A program made the translations under genes and the position numbers. This document shows, in pieces, positions 7,772 through 17,862 of a stretch of DNA of 64,000 nucleotides; position 1 is the stretch's first letter; each line of letters starts with the position of its first letter. The notes beneath the pieces were generated by a model that was not told where the DNA came from, made no database searches, and saw nothing but the letters and a program-made list of their open reading frames with translations. Source of the DNA: Paenibacillus sp. FSL R7-0345 (GTDB lineage: Bacteria; Bacillota; Bacilli; Paenibacillales; Paenibacillaceae); the NCBI RefSeq assembly GCF_038595055.1, contig NZ_CP152002.1, positions 2,586,501 to 2,650,500 on the forward strand. Reading direction: 5' to 3'.

Positions 7772-10159
7772 ATGAACAGTGGCAGAGGAAGAAGCAAGGT
7801 ACAGTTTGACAGGGAATGGAGCTTTTATAAAGGGGATATAGAGATTCCCTATGCCGTTAAAGCCGGAATGACAGGCGGTATTACTGATGCAAGCACCCGC
7901 AAGGACGGGGAATGGCTGGATATCGCGTTTAACGATAAAGGAATGGGAGAGCAGCAGCTGGACTGGTCTTCTGTCAGCATTCCGCATGACTGGTGTGTGG
8001 AGCAGCAGTATGTTCAGGATGAGCACCTCGGTGCCAGAGACGGGAGTCACGGTTATTTGCCGGGCGGAACCGGCTTTTACCGCAAGGTGTTTGAACTGCC
8101 GGCTGAAGCTGAGGGCAGCAAATGGCTGATCCGTTTTGACGGAGTGTCGGGTACCAGCACGGTATGGGTGAACGGACATCTGATCGGCTCACATCAGGGC
8201 GGATATATCGGATACAGTTATGACTTGTCGGATGTGCTGCGTTACGGCGATGAGGGCAGAAATGTGATAGTCGTTAAGGTGGATGCGACGGAATGTGAGG
8301 GCTGGTGGTATGAAGGCTGCGGGATTTACCGGCATGTCTGGCTGGAAAATATGAATCTGCTGCATGTGGCGGAATACGGCACGTACATAACCACACCTGA
8401 AGTTGCCCAAGAACAGGCAACAGTTAATATCCGCACACGCATCCGCAATAATTACACAGAAGGTCTTCAGGTATCGCTGCAGACAGTGATTTATGACGGT
8501 TCCGGGGTGCAGGTCTGTGCCGAGCGAGCAGAAGCCTATGCAGAGTGGTACGCCGAGACGGAGCTGGAACAGAGCTTCGTGGTCGAGCAGCCGATGCTCT
8601 GGAGTCCGGATTCGCCGTATTTGTACAGGGCAGAATCGGTTATTATCCATGAAGGAAAAGAGCTGGACCGGTACGAGACGGTGTTTGGCATCCGCAGCAT
8701 CCGTTTTGATGCGGAGGAGGGGTTCTTCCTGAACGGTGAGCCGCTGGTAATTAAAGGGACGTGCAATCATCAGGATTTTGCCGGAGTCGGCGTGGCCTTG
8801 CCAGATAGCCTGATTGAATATAAGCTTAAGCTTCTGCAGGAAATGGGCTCCAATGCTTACCGCAGTGCACATCATCCGCCGACCCCTGAGCTGCTGGACA
8901 TCTGCGACCGGATCGGAATGCTGGTGATGGATGAGAACCGCAAGCTGGACAGCAGCCCGAACGGCTTAAGCCAGCTGGAACGGCTGCTCTACCGTGACCG
9001 CAACCATCCGTGCGTCATTATCTGGAGCATGGAGAATGAAGAGGTGCTGGAAGGAACCGTCACAGGCGCGCGGATACTCAAAACGCTGGCCGACACAACC
9101 CGCCGCATAGATCCGACACGCCCGACCTGTGCTGCGATGAATCACGGCTGGAACGAAAACGGCTATAATGATGCGGTTGATATTACAGGTTATAACTACG
9201 GACACCGGGATCATCTGGATGTCCGTGACCATGAGCAATACCCGGAACGACTGATGATTGGCAGCGAATGTGCCAGTTATACAGCTACCCGAGGCATTTA
9301 TGAAGATGATCCGGTAAGGGGCTACTGCTCCGAATACGGCACGAACATTCCTTCATGGGGCTGCACGCCGCAGCAGGCTTGGAGAGACCTGGTAAATAAC
9401 CGCTTTCTGACCGGCGTGTTTATGTGGACAGGATTCGATTACCGGGGAGAACCGACTCCGTATTTGTGGCCGTGTATAAACTCCCATTTCGGACTGATGG
9501 ATACTTGCGGATTCCCGAAGGACAGCTATTATTATATGCAGGCTGTGTGGACGGAGGAGCCGATGGTCCATCTGCTGCCGCACTGGAATTGGCCGGGCTC
9601 GGAGGGCAAGCCTGTTGAGGTTCGGGTGTTCTCCAATACCGGTGCCGTGGAGCTGTATCTGAACGGCAGAAGCCTGGGCGAACAGCAGGTAGACAGAGAC
9701 GGGTATCTGACCTGGAAAGTGATCTACGAGCCGGGGAAGCTGGAAGCAGTCGGAAAAAACAGTGGACAGGGAGTTGCACGGAAGTCTGTTGTGACAGCCG
9801 GCCAGCCTCAGCAGATTCAATTAATCCCTGACCGGCACGAGGCACGCGCGGACAGTTCGGATACGATTCCGGTACGTGTTGCTGTCCTCGACATGGATGG
9901 AAATATAGTGCCCACAGCCGATAACGAAATCCGTTTTGAGGTTTCCGGGGCCGGCTCCTTACTGGGCGTAGGCAACGGGAATCCGAGCAGTCATGAGCCG
10001 GACAAGTCCCCCCTGCGCCGTGCGTTTAACGGCTGGTGTCTGGCGCTGGTTCAAGCCTCCGGCCATGCAGGCTCTGTTAAGCTACGGGCTGTATCTGCAG
10101 GACTTGCTCCTGCAGAGCTGATGCTGCAGACCGTGTCCGGAGATCATATACAAAGCTAA
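7772..10159 (+). CDS. Glycoside hydrolase family 2, probable beta-galactosidase
   Basis: Retaining exo-glycosidase, 795 residues, no signal peptide, so cytoplasmic. Domain order is an N-terminal sugar-binding jelly roll (WLIRFDGVSGTSTVWVNG), an immunoglobulin-like domain to about residue 320, a TIM barrel from about 320 to 610 and C-terminal beta domains (GSLLGVGNGNP near the end). The acid/base is Glu423 in WSMENE and the nucleophile Glu499 in IGSECAS. HHPPTPELLDICDRIGM is the typical GH2 barrel motif. The ATG at 7772 follows GGGAGGT. The gene runs directly into the sensor kinase gene 17 bases downstream, so enzyme and regulator are probably cotranscribed. A galactan-related role agrees with the GH53 remnant at 17.3 kb, though a beta-glucuronidase cannot be fully excluded. 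Confidence 0.88.
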   Translation: MNSGRGRSKVQFDREWSFYKGDIEIPYAVKAGMTGGITDASTRKDGEWLDIAFNDKGMGEQQLDWSSVSIPHDWCVEQQYVQDEHLGARDGSHGYLPGGTGFYRKVFELPAEAEGSKWLIRFDGVSGTSTVWVNGHLIGSHQGGYIGYSYDLSDVLRYGDEGRNVIVVKVDATECEGWWYEGCGIYRHVWLENMNLLHVAEYGTYITTPEVAQEQATVNIRTRIRNNYTEGLQVSLQTVIYDGSGVQVCAERAEAYAEWYAETELEQSFVVEQPMLWSPDSPYLYRAESVIIHEGKELDRYETVFGIRSIRFDAEEGFFLNGEPLVIKGTCNHQDFAGVGVALPDSLIEYKLKLLQEMGSNAYRSAHHPPTPELLDICDRIGMLVMDENRKLDSSPNGLSQLERLLYRDRNHPCVIIWSMENEEVLEGTVTGARILKTLADTTRRIDPTRPTCAAMNHGWNENGYNDAVDITGYNYGHRDHLDVRDHEQYPERLMIGSECASYTATRGIYEDDPVRGYCSEYGTNIPSWGCTPQQAWRDLVNNRFLTGVFMWTGFDYRGEPTPYLWPCINSHFGLMDTCGFPKDSYYYMQAVWTEEPMVHLLPHWNWPGSEGKPVEVRVFSNTGAVELYLNGRSLGEQQVDRDGYLTWKVIYEPGKLEAVGKNSGQGVARKSVVTAGQPQQIQLIPDRHEARADSSDTIPVRVAVLDMDGNIVPTADNEIRFEVSGAGSLLGVGNGNPSSHEPDKSPLRRAFNGWCLALVQASGHAGSVKLRAVSAGLAPAELMLQTVSGDHIQS

Positions 10160-10176
10160 AGAATTTTACACAGAGG

Positions 10177-11922
10177 ATGGCTCGAACAATGCGCAGGTTA
10201 ACGAAATACATGCCTTTCACCTACAAAATGATGATTCCCTACTTGCTTCTGGTTCTGCTGACGGATGTCTTCATTGGTTATATCTCCTACTCGATGCTGA
10301 CCGATTCGCGGACAGAGATGGCAGAGACCAATGTCAGAACCGGGATGGAGCAGGCCAGAAACAATATACGGTATCAGATGGATGAGATTCAGAGGATGTC
10401 CGATAACCTGTTCGCAAGCCAGCCCTTTCAGCGCGCAATTGAGCTGAAAGGGAATCCGTTCGAGAATTACCTGACCCTGATTGATGATATTCTACCCCAG
10501 CTGACTGCACCGCTGCAGCTGTTCGGGAATAAGATCCGGTTTATGCTGTATACGCCTAATAATATTTATAATGTGATTCCCGGTGATGATCTCGATGAGC
10601 CGATAGAAGACAGCGACTATTATATCCTCCCTCTGGAGGAGATTACCGGGAAGGATTGGTTCCAGGCGCTGAAGGACTCCAAGCGGGATAATATATGGCT
10701 GCAGATTGATACCGACCAGAAGCTGAATAATATCTCGCATGTCCGCAGGCTGATCAGCTTCAGTGATAACAAAACGTTGGTTGGCTTTATACGGATCACT
10801 GTCCCGCTGGAGGATTTGTTCGGCGGCTTTGAGACCTTCCCCGTGGAAGAAGGGATTACATTGCGCCTGGTGGACAGGGCTGCCGGAACGGCTATATTTC
10901 AACGGGGAACTGCTGATTATGATGCCGGAAGCGAGAAATTTCTGAGTCTGCATGAGCAGATTCCGGGCAGTGATCTGGTCATTGAAACCCTTGTTCCGCA
11001 AAAGTATCTGACTCAGGATGCCGGCAGGCTGCGTATGGTCATTCTGGCTGCCTGTACGCTCAGCTTTGTGGTCATGACCCTGATCGGGTTTGTAGTAGCG
11101 CGTATTTCTGGGCGCAAGATGAGCCGGATCGTCGGACTTGTGCGTTCCTTCCAGGAGGGTAATTTTCAGAAGCGGATCAGGTTCTCAGGAAATGATGAAT
11201 TTGTACAGATTGCCGATTCCTTTAATGATATGGCTGCTAACATTCAGGAGCTTATAGACAGAGTTTATGTGCAGGAGGTTTCGAAAAAACAGGCCGAGCT
11301 GGAGGCCCTGCAGGCACAAATCAATCCGCATTTTCTTTACAATACGCTTTCAACTATAGGCAGCCTGGCTAATCTTGGCGAAATTGAAAAGGTTACGCAG
11401 ATGGTGGAAGGCTTATCGCATTTCTACCGGCTGACGCTGAACCAGGGCAATGTGTACATTGAACTGAAGAAGGAAATGGAGCAGGTGGAGACTTACCTGG
11501 ACATCCAGCGGGTCAAATATGCCGATGCATTCAATCTGTATGTCGATGTTGACGAGGAGATTATGCATATGCAGGTCATTAAGCTCCTGTTGCAGCCGTT
11601 TGTCGAGAATGTATTCAAGCATGCCTGGTTTGGCAAAACGATTTCCATTCGTCTGACCGGCCGGAGAGTTGGCGATAATATTGAGCTGAAGGTTATCGAC
11701 AATGGCGTTGGCATGCGGCCTGAAGAGATCAGGAGCATGCTGCACGGGCAGAGCCAGTCAGGCGGTTACGGCGTTAAAAATGTGAATGAGCGGATTAAGC
11801 TGAGGTACGGGGACGAATACGGTGTGACCATCGCAAGCATTTACGGGGCAGGAACGACTGTCCAGCTTCTGCTGCCGGCCGGGCTTACAGAAAGCGAAGA
11901 GACTGAAGGGCAACCCCGTTGA
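10177..11922 (+). CDS. Sensor histidine kinase, YesM family
   Basis: Membrane-bound two-component kinase that should detect an extracellular sugar or its loaded binding protein. The 581 residues contain a transmembrane helix near 20-42, an extracellular Cache-like sensor to about 285, a second helix (MVILAACTLSFVVMTLIGF), a HAMP segment near 310-360, and the His-kinase domain with phospho-acceptor His385 (QINPHFLYNT). The ATPase N-box is in LLQPFVENVFKHA and the G-box in GGYGVKNVNERI. The ATG at 10177 has weak ribosome-binding complementarity; ATG 10189 is an alternative. The partner regulator gene begins 38 bases downstream. Confidence 0.92.
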   Translation: MARTMRRLTKYMPFTYKMMIPYLLLVLLTDVFIGYISYSMLTDSRTEMAETNVRTGMEQARNNIRYQMDEIQRMSDNLFASQPFQRAIELKGNPFENYLTLIDDILPQLTAPLQLFGNKIRFMLYTPNNIYNVIPGDDLDEPIEDSDYYILPLEEITGKDWFQALKDSKRDNIWLQIDTDQKLNNISHVRRLISFSDNKTLVGFIRITVPLEDLFGGFETFPVEEGITLRLVDRAAGTAIFQRGTADYDAGSEKFLSLHEQIPGSDLVIETLVPQKYLTQDAGRLRMVILAACTLSFVVMTLIGFVVARISGRKMSRIVGLVRSFQEGNFQKRIRFSGNDEFVQIADSFNDMAANIQELIDRVYVQEVSKKQAELEALQAQINPHFLYNTLSTIGSLANLGEIEKVTQMVEGLSHFYRLTLNQGNVYIELKKEMEQVETYLDIQRVKYADAFNLYVDVDEEIMHMQVIKLLLQPFVENVFKHAWFGKTISIRLTGRRVGDNIELKVIDNGVGMRPEEIRSMLHGQSQSGGYGVKNVNERIKLRYGDEYGVTIASIYGAGTTVQLLLPAGLTESEETEGQPR

Positions 11923-11960
11923 TGAACGGTATAGGGCAACAGGAGCAACAGGAGGAATTC

Positions 11961-13526
11961 ATGATGAGTACAATCAATGTACTGCTGGTTGACGATGAAG
12001 CCGTTGATCTGGAATGGCTGCGGCGCAGAGTAGTATCCAGCGGATTTGATATTGAAGTAGCGGGAACAGCAAATAACGGCTTTGATGCGCTTGAACTGCT
12101 GGAGCAGGAGCGTGTAGACGTCATCCTGTCTGATATCCGGATGCCGATTATGACCGGAACGGAATTTGCCAGAAGAGCCAAGGCAATCCATCCTAAGGTG
12201 AAAATCGTATTTATCAGCGGCCATGAGGATTTCAGCTATGCCAAGGAAGCTATTCAGATCAGTGCTTCGGGATATTTGCTTAAGCCTGTCAAGGATAAAG
12301 ATTTGAACGAAATGCTGGGAAATTTATGCCATTCCATTGAACAGGAACGGGAGCAGAACCGGTCCTTGAACAAAGCCCTGTCACTTATTAACAAGGAGCT
12401 TATCTTACGCTGGTTCGATGAGGATTCACCGGAGCCTGCTGAGCCGCAGCTGAATGCTGCCCTGATTCCGCTGTTAATTAACGGGGCAACAGCAGCCATC
12501 ATAGAAATTGATGATCTGGAATGGAAAATGCAGGATGTCTCCGAAGAAAATGCACGCATGATGATTCGTCAGACCCAGCAGTTGATCAGAGCCCTGCTTG
12601 AGGAGAACAAGAACGGAACGATGATTATCGGCTCCGGTCACCGGTCTATTATTCTATGCAGCCTTCCCCAAGAGGCGTTTCTGCAACAGATGGAGCTGCT
12701 GATCCGGAAAACCGCAGAGTCCTCGCTCTGCACTATAACAGCCGGCGCCGGCCGCTATGCCCGGAATGAAGCAGAGCTGCATGCATCGTATAAGCAGGCG
12801 CAGGCTGCACTCAGCGCCAAATGGCTGCTGGGCAAAAACAGGCTGATCCGCGATACGATGGAGCCTGTACCGCGCGGAACACCAGGCAGCGACGTAGACG
12901 AGATCCTGGATCAGCTGCTGGAGGCTATTATCCAGTATGATCTGGTGGCCATCGATGATCATCTATTGCAGCTTATGATGAATGCCGGCAAAAAGGATGT
13001 CTATGACCTGATTATCCGGATCACCTCAAAGCTCCATACGGATCTGCAGCAGCAGAACGAAAATCTGTACGAGCTGCTGCAGTGGGAATCCCATCAGCCG
13101 GAGATTCTGTTCCAGTTTGAGACGATACATGATATTTTGTCCTGGATGAGACGGAGATTTTTCGAGCTGTCCGAGCTGTTATACGTGAAGCGCCAGCGCC
13201 AGAAGCGCAAGCTGATTGATGAGATTATGAAGTACGTGGAAGACAATCTGGAGCAGAAGATTACACTGAAGGAAGCGGCGGTCCAGTTTAACTTTACACC
13301 GAATTACCTAGGGTATCTGTTCAAGGAAGACTATGGCATTCCGTTTATAGACTTCGTAAAGGAACGTAAAATGAGCCGGGTATTCGAGCTGCTCAAGGAT
13401 CCTACACTGATGATCTATGAGATTGCCGAGCGGATGGGCTATAAGAATCTGATCTATTTTAACAGGCAATTTAAGCAGACTACCGGGATGACACCGGGAG
13501 AGTACCGTAAAAAGCATAAAGTATAA
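11961..13526 (+). CDS. Response regulator with AraC-type DNA-binding domain (YesN family)
   Basis: Transcription factor of the kinase encoded just upstream. An N-terminal receiver domain carries the acidic pair (VDDEA), phospho-acceptor Asp58 (LSDIRMP) and the switch Lys (LLKPVKD). A middle region of unknown fold spans about 130-410, and a C-terminal AraC double helix-turn-helix runs from about 415 (ITLKEAAVQFNFTPNYL, then IYEIAERMGYKNLIYFNRQFK). ATG 11961 or 11964 is chosen because AGGAGG at 11950-11955 precedes them; the open frame extends to 11919. Its expected target is the importer operon starting at 13710 and possibly the GH2 gene. Confidence 0.93.
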   Translation: MMSTINVLLVDDEAVDLEWLRRRVVSSGFDIEVAGTANNGFDALELLEQERVDVILSDIRMPIMTGTEFARRAKAIHPKVKIVFISGHEDFSYAKEAIQISASGYLLKPVKDKDLNEMLGNLCHSIEQEREQNRSLNKALSLINKELILRWFDEDSPEPAEPQLNAALIPLLINGATAAIIEIDDLEWKMQDVSEENARMMIRQTQQLIRALLEENKNGTMIIGSGHRSIILCSLPQEAFLQQMELLIRKTAESSLCTITAGAGRYARNEAELHASYKQAQAALSAKWLLGKNRLIRDTMEPVPRGTPGSDVDEILDQLLEAIIQYDLVAIDDHLLQLMMNAGKKDVYDLIIRITSKLHTDLQQQNENLYELLQWESHQPEILFQFETIHDILSWMRRRFFELSELLYVKRQRQKRKLIDEIMKYVEDNLEQKITLKEAAVQFNFTPNYLGYLFKEDYGIPFIDFVKERKMSRVFELLKDPTLMIYEIAERMGYKNLIYFNRQFKQTTGMTPGEYRKKHKV

Positions 13527-13533
13527 CCCCTAG

Positions 13534-13574
13534 AAAACGTTGTCCGGGCTATTATGTCCGCGGCGGCGTTTTTT
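13534..13574 (+). terminator. Rho-independent terminator after regulator gene
   Basis: AAAACGTTGTC (13534-13544) pairs, with several G-U pairs, with GGCGGCGTTTT and runs into a T-stretch ending at 13574. It separates the kinase/regulator operon from the importer operon. Confidence 0.6.
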
Positions 13575-13640
13575 GCTGTTCAGGATAAACTTTTTATAAA
13601 TGATCGTTGGAAAAGTATTAGTATTTGTTGGCGCGCTCAA

Positions 13641-13669
13641 TCCACAAGCCTTAATCGCCTATCTATAAT
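13641..13669 (+). promoter_or_regulatory. Candidate sigma-A promoter of the second importer operon
   Basis: A perfect -10 box TATAAT (13664-13669) has a 17-base spacer from a poor -35 hexamer TCCACA (13641-13646), 40 bases before the ATG at 13710. A weak -35 next to a perfect -10 fits activation by the AraC-type regulator encoded upstream; that is inference. Confidence 0.5.
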
Positions 13670-13709
13670 AATTACATAGAGATATTGAGTAGTGGAGAGG
13701 GGATTGGAG

Positions 13710-14636
13710 ATGAAACAGAACAAATATGGATTCTGGCATAAGGTAAAAAAGAATAGAACCTTGCTGCTTATGCTAACTCCGGCAGTCTTGTTCTTCCTGG
13801 TATTCGCTTACGTGCCAATGGCCGGGATCGTACTTGCGTTCAAGCAGTACAACTATAGCGGAGGTATTTTTAACAGTCCGTGGAACGGGCTGGATAACTT
13901 CAAATTTTTCTTTGGCTCCGGTGACGCCTGGCGGGTAACCCGGAACACAGCACTGTATAATATTGCTTTTATTATCATCAATAACGTGCTGCAGATTTTT
14001 GCCGGTATTTTGTTGTTTGAGGTTGCGGGGAAATGGTTCCGGAAAATTACACAAACCATACTATTCCTGCCATACTTCATTTCCTGGGTAGTAGTCGGAG
14101 CGATTGCCTATAACTTGTTTAACTTTGATGTGGGTACGCTTAACGTACTGCTTAAAGGGCTTGGCATGCAGCCTATTGATATTTATAACACTGCATCCTA
14201 CTGGCCGCTTATCCTGATCGTGGTCTCTGCCTGGAAGGCGCTGGGCTATGGTACGATTATGTATCTTGCCGCGATTACAAGCATTGATACAGAAATGTAC
14301 GAAGCAGCACAGATTGACGGTGCGAATATCTTCCAGCGTATCATGAAAATCACCGTTCCGAATCTGATTCCTACTGTGATCATCCTGGTGCTTCTGGCGA
14401 TAGGGAACATCTTCCGCGGAGACTTCGGCATGTTCTATAACATGGTAGGGAACAATGGACTGCTCTTCTCCAATACTGATGTTATCGATACGTTCGTATT
14501 CCGCTCCCTGACCACATCCAATGAGATCGGGATGTCAGCTGCAGCCGGCTTCTATCAATCCCTGCTGGGCTTTGCGACAATCATGTTCGCCAACTACGCC
14601 GTGCGTAAATACGATAAAGACCGTGCTCTATTCTAA
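13710..14636 (+). CDS. Sugar ABC transporter permease (LplB type)
   Basis: Membrane subunit of the second oligosaccharide importer, 308 residues, about six transmembrane helices, EAA loop YEAAQIDGANIFQRI, C-terminal RKYDKDRALF. The ATG at 13710 follows GGAGAGGGGATT; a GTG 18 bases earlier would overlap that ribosome binding site. First gene of an operon that continues with the second permease and the binding protein, downstream of the kinase/regulator pair that probably controls it. Confidence 0.92.
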   Translation: MKQNKYGFWHKVKKNRTLLLMLTPAVLFFLVFAYVPMAGIVLAFKQYNYSGGIFNSPWNGLDNFKFFFGSGDAWRVTRNTALYNIAFIIINNVLQIFAGILLFEVAGKWFRKITQTILFLPYFISWVVVGAIAYNLFNFDVGTLNVLLKGLGMQPIDIYNTASYWPLILIVVSAWKALGYGTIMYLAAITSIDTEMYEAAQIDGANIFQRIMKITVPNLIPTVIILVLLAIGNIFRGDFGMFYNMVGNNGLLFSNTDVIDTFVFRSLTTSNEIGMSAAAGFYQSLLGFATIMFANYAVRKYDKDRALF

Positions 14637-14653
14637 ACAAAGGAGGCAGCTTA

Positions 14654-15580
14654 ATGAGTTCAACTACTATAAACGGCGATATGAAAAAAGTACGCAAGCG
14701 TGCTGATATCGATAAAATAACCTTGTCCATCATCGGATATGTTACACTAACCATTCTGGCAATATTCTGTATCGTGCCGTTCCTGCTGGTCATCTCCGCT
14801 TCTTTGAGTGATGAGAGCTCCATTATCGAGAAGGGATTCCAGATTATTCCGTCCACCTTCTCTACGGAAGCCTACAGGCTGCTCTTTGAGTATCCGGGTG
14901 AAATGCTCCGGGCCTACGGAGTGACCATTTCCGTCACTTTGATTGGTACGGTTGTCGGCCTGTTCCTGACCTCCATGACTGCTTATGTGCTCTCCCGGAG
15001 AGACTTTGAATGGCGGAACCGCTTTTCCTTCTATTTCTTCTTTACTACCCTGTTCAGCGGCGGCTTAGTGCCTTCTTACCTGCTGATCATTAACTTCCTG
15101 CAGCTCAAGGACACGCTGTTAGTCCTGATTCTGCCGATGCTGATGAATGTATTCTATATTATCGTCATGAAATCGTTCATGAGCAGCATTCCTGACGCAA
15201 TCACGGAATCTGCCAAAATTGACGGAGCAGGCGACTTCCGAATCTTCATGCAGCTGATTATTCCTTTATCTAAGCCTGCGCTTGCTACTATTGGCCTGTT
15301 CATAGCTCTTGCTTACTGGAATGACTGGTACAATGCGCTGCTGTATATTTCCAAGTCTGATCTGATGCCGCTTCAGTATTATCTTTATAAAATGCTTGGT
15401 AATATGGACGGTATGCGCAAAGCCATGATGTCTTCAGGTGCGGTTGTGAATTCGGACCTGCCGACAGAAAGCTTGAAGATGGCAATGACGATTGTAGCTA
15501 CAGGCCCGATCCTGCTTGCGTATCCGTTCATTCAGAAATATTTTGTACAAGGCCTCACCATCGGTGCTGTCAAAGGATAA
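14654..15580 (+). CDS. Sugar ABC transporter permease (YtcP type)
   Basis: Partner permease of the second importer, 308 residues, about six transmembrane helices, EAA-like loop ITESAKIDGAGDFRIFM and conserved tail FVQGLTIGAVKG. The ATG at 14654 follows AAAGGAGG. The first 20 residues are a polar cytoplasmic extension. It lies 17 bases after the LplB-type gene and 65 bases before the binding-protein gene. Confidence 0.92.
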   Translation: MSSTTINGDMKKVRKRADIDKITLSIIGYVTLTILAIFCIVPFLLVISASLSDESSIIEKGFQIIPSTFSTEAYRLLFEYPGEMLRAYGVTISVTLIGTVVGLFLTSMTAYVLSRRDFEWRNRFSFYFFFTTLFSGGLVPSYLLIINFLQLKDTLLVLILPMLMNVFYIIVMKSFMSSIPDAITESAKIDGAGDFRIFMQLIIPLSKPALATIGLFIALAYWNDWYNALLYISKSDLMPLQYYLYKMLGNMDGMRKAMMSSGAVVNSDLPTESLKMAMTIVATGPILLAYPFIQKYFVQGLTIGAVKG

Positions 15581-15645
15581 TTCCGGGGTAACCCGGTTAT
15601 CAATATACTTTTCCAAACACTACTTCCTTAGGGGGAATACATGTC

Positions 15646-17229
15646 ATGATGAAAAAGAAAAAGAAACTCACAGTCACATTGGCAACAATGATGGCATTAG
15701 GAACAATCCTCAGTGCGTGTGGAGGCGGCAATAATGCCGCTAACACAGCTGGAGAGGCAACGAATGGCAGCACTAATGCTGCTAATTCGGCTGCAAACTC
15801 CGGTGCTCCAGATACTTCCGAAGAAGTTAAGCTCAAAATGATTCTGGTCGGCGGACAGCCTGGTGATTACGATAAGGTGTTCGGAGAGCTGAATACTAAG
15901 CTGAAAGAGAAAATCAATGCTACGGTAGAAACGGAGTTTCTTGACTGGTCTGACTGGACACAGAAATATCCGCTGAAATTTGCTGCCAATGAGGATTTCG
16001 ACCTTGTGTATACGGCTAACTGGGCTTTCTATAACGATCAGGCACTGAAAGGCGGCTTCATGGAGCTGACAGAAGACATGCTGTCCAAATATATGCCACA
16101 GACCTGGGCAAACATGCCGAAAGTAAACTGGGAGCAGGCTAAAGTAGACGGCAAGATCTTTATGGTTCCGAACAACAATGTTGAAGTAACAGATAAAGTG
16201 GTATTGTACCGTGAAGATCTGCGCAAAAAATACAATCTTCCGGAAATCAACAGTCCTGAAACCTATGCTAATTACTTGAAAACGGTTGCTAAAGATGAGC
16301 AGGGTGTAACTGCCTTTGGAGCAAAGCCTGCTGATGGCTGGAAGTTCCATGAGCTGGATCAGCTGCTGCTGGAGCAGAACAACGACTTCAACCTGGTGGA
16401 TGCCAACCTGATGCCGCTGGCCTACAAGCTGGATGATGCAACCGGTCAGATCTTTAACATCTATGATACGCCTGAATTTACTGAATTGCTTAAGTACTAT
16501 AAAGATCTCGCGGACAATGGTGCCTGGTCGAAGAACGTAGTCAGCAACAAAAATGACGTGTGGCAGGATGTTAAGGCAGGCAAGGTTTCCTCCTATGCCC
16601 ATAACCTGGGTACCGTTGCTGCTAACCTTACCGAAATGCGCCGTGATAAACCCGATGTTGAGCTGGCAATTGCCGACCTGACACCGGACAAGAAGAAAAT
16701 TGCTGCAATCGCTACACAGAACGGTATGTCCATCCATGCAACCTCTAAGAATCCGGAACGTGCCCTGATGCTGATCGATCTGCTGCAGAACGACAAAGAA
16801 ATTCATGACTTGACCATGTATGGTATCGCTGGTACCCACTACAATCCGGAAGGCGACGATAAGTTCAGTGCAGGACCGGCAGCAGGTAACTACACAGGCT
16901 TCTCGAACTGGGGCTGGAATTCACCGCTGAACCGTCAGGATGCAGCTTACCCTAAAGAAGCTGACGACATGTTCAATGACTGGCAGGCTAACGTCTTCCA
17001 CTTCCCGCTTGAAACCTTTGTCTTTGATACGGCAAATGTAAAAAATGAAGTAGCTAATATCGGTAATGTAATGCTGCGTTATGCTATTCCATTGGAATAC
17101 GGCTTGATCGATGATCTTGAAAAAGGTCAGGCAGACCTGATCAAACAGCTGAAATCGGCTGGTATTGATAAGGTTCAGGCTGAAGTACAGACCCAGGTAG
17201 ATGCCTTCCTGGCTGCTCAAGGACAATAA
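15646..17229 (+). CDS. Sugar ABC transporter substrate-binding lipoprotein
   Basis: Extracellular lipoprotein that captures an oligosaccharide for the permeases encoded just upstream. The signal peptide has a Lys-rich start, a hydrophobic core and the lipobox ILSAC with acylated Cys25, followed by an Asn/Ala/Gly-rich linker to about residue 60. The rest is a two-lobed binding fold ending in a DUF3502-type C-terminal domain (ANVKNEVANIGNVMLRYAIPLEYG). The 527-residue length is normal. The ATG pair at 15646/15649 follows TAGGGGGAAT. Last gene of the importer operon, with a strong terminator 14 bases after the stop. The galactan neighbourhood suggests galacto-oligosaccharides, by inference. Confidence 0.92.
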   Translation: MMKKKKKLTVTLATMMALGTILSACGGGNNAANTAGEATNGSTNAANSAANSGAPDTSEEVKLKMILVGGQPGDYDKVFGELNTKLKEKINATVETEFLDWSDWTQKYPLKFAANEDFDLVYTANWAFYNDQALKGGFMELTEDMLSKYMPQTWANMPKVNWEQAKVDGKIFMVPNNNVEVTDKVVLYREDLRKKYNLPEINSPETYANYLKTVAKDEQGVTAFGAKPADGWKFHELDQLLLEQNNDFNLVDANLMPLAYKLDDATGQIFNIYDTPEFTELLKYYKDLADNGAWSKNVVSNKNDVWQDVKAGKVSSYAHNLGTVAANLTEMRRDKPDVELAIADLTPDKKKIAAIATQNGMSIHATSKNPERALMLIDLLQNDKEIHDLTMYGIAGTHYNPEGDDKFSAGPAAGNYTGFSNWGWNSPLNRQDAAYPKEADDMFNDWQANVFHFPLETFVFDTANVKNEVANIGNVMLRYAIPLEYGLIDDLEKGQADLIKQLKSAGIDKVQAEVQTQVDAFLAAQGQ

Positions 17230-17243
17230 GATCAGTGCTTCGG

Positions 17244-17278
17244 GGCTGCGCCAAAGTTAGGCTTTGGCGCAGCCTTTT
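17244..17278 (+). terminator. Strong rho-independent terminator of importer operon
   Basis: Perfect 13-bp GC-rich stem (GGCTGCGCCAAAG at 17244-17256, CTTTGGCGCAGCC at 17262-17274), 5-base loop, TTTT. Confidence 0.92.
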
Positions 17279-17337
17279 ATATAAGCAAACCACCGGCTGC
17301 AGATGCAGCACAACAAAATTGTCAGGGAGGTCGTAAT

Positions 17338-17862
17338 GTGAAACACAGAAAAAGAGTGCTGGCCATCCTTCTCTTCATCTCAATGATCTTATCTACGGTA
17401 TCTGTTGGCGTACCCGCAAAAGCAGCGGCGGCCCCTGCTCCCGGCGCCTTTTCCAAAGGCGCTGATATCAGCTGGCTGCCGCAGTTAGAGGCGCTTGGGC
17501 ATAAATTCTATAACGACAACGGGGAAGAACAGGATCTTCTGCTCATTTTAAAGGATCATGGAATTGATTCGATCCGGATCAGAGCCTGGGTTAATCCTTC
17601 GGATGATCCGTCCAACGGGCATAACAGTACGGAAGAGGTTGTTGCATTGGCCTCTCGTGTAAGCGCTCTCGGATTCCGGGTGATGATAGATTTCCACTAC
17701 AGCGATAGCTGGGCCGATCCGGGGAAACAGGTTACGCCTGCAGCCTGGGCAGATGCTGATCTGGAGCAGCTCAAAGTTCATGTATCAGACTATACTGCCG
17801 ATGTTATGAAAGCGCTGCAAGATGCAGGTGTTACCCCGGAGTGGGTACAGATCAAGGATTGA
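17338..17862 (+). pseudogene. Truncated GH53 endo-beta-1,4-galactanase (N-terminal part only)
   Basis: Remnant of a secreted arabinogalactan endo-1,4-beta-galactosidase. It keeps a good ribosome binding site (CAGGGAGG), a GTG start, a Sec signal peptide (about 1-32, ending AKAAAA) and the first 140 or so residues of the GH53 barrel (GADISWLPQLEALG, DSIRIRAWVNP, VMIDFHYSDSWADPGKQ, GVTPEWVQI). Intact members continue with a Gly-Asn-Glu motif carrying the acid/base glutamate; here VQI is followed by KD and a stop, so both catalytic glutamates and more than half the enzyme are missing. The break coincides with an inverted repeat at 17864. A secreted inactive fragment is possible, but a pseudogene is more likely. 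The intact gene would have supplied substrate for the neighbouring importer. Confidence 0.85.

Noticed and set aside
15697..16839. 380-residue antisense frame over the binding-protein gene
   Set aside because: Shadow of a well-supported lipoprotein gene; no start signal and no recognisable domain.
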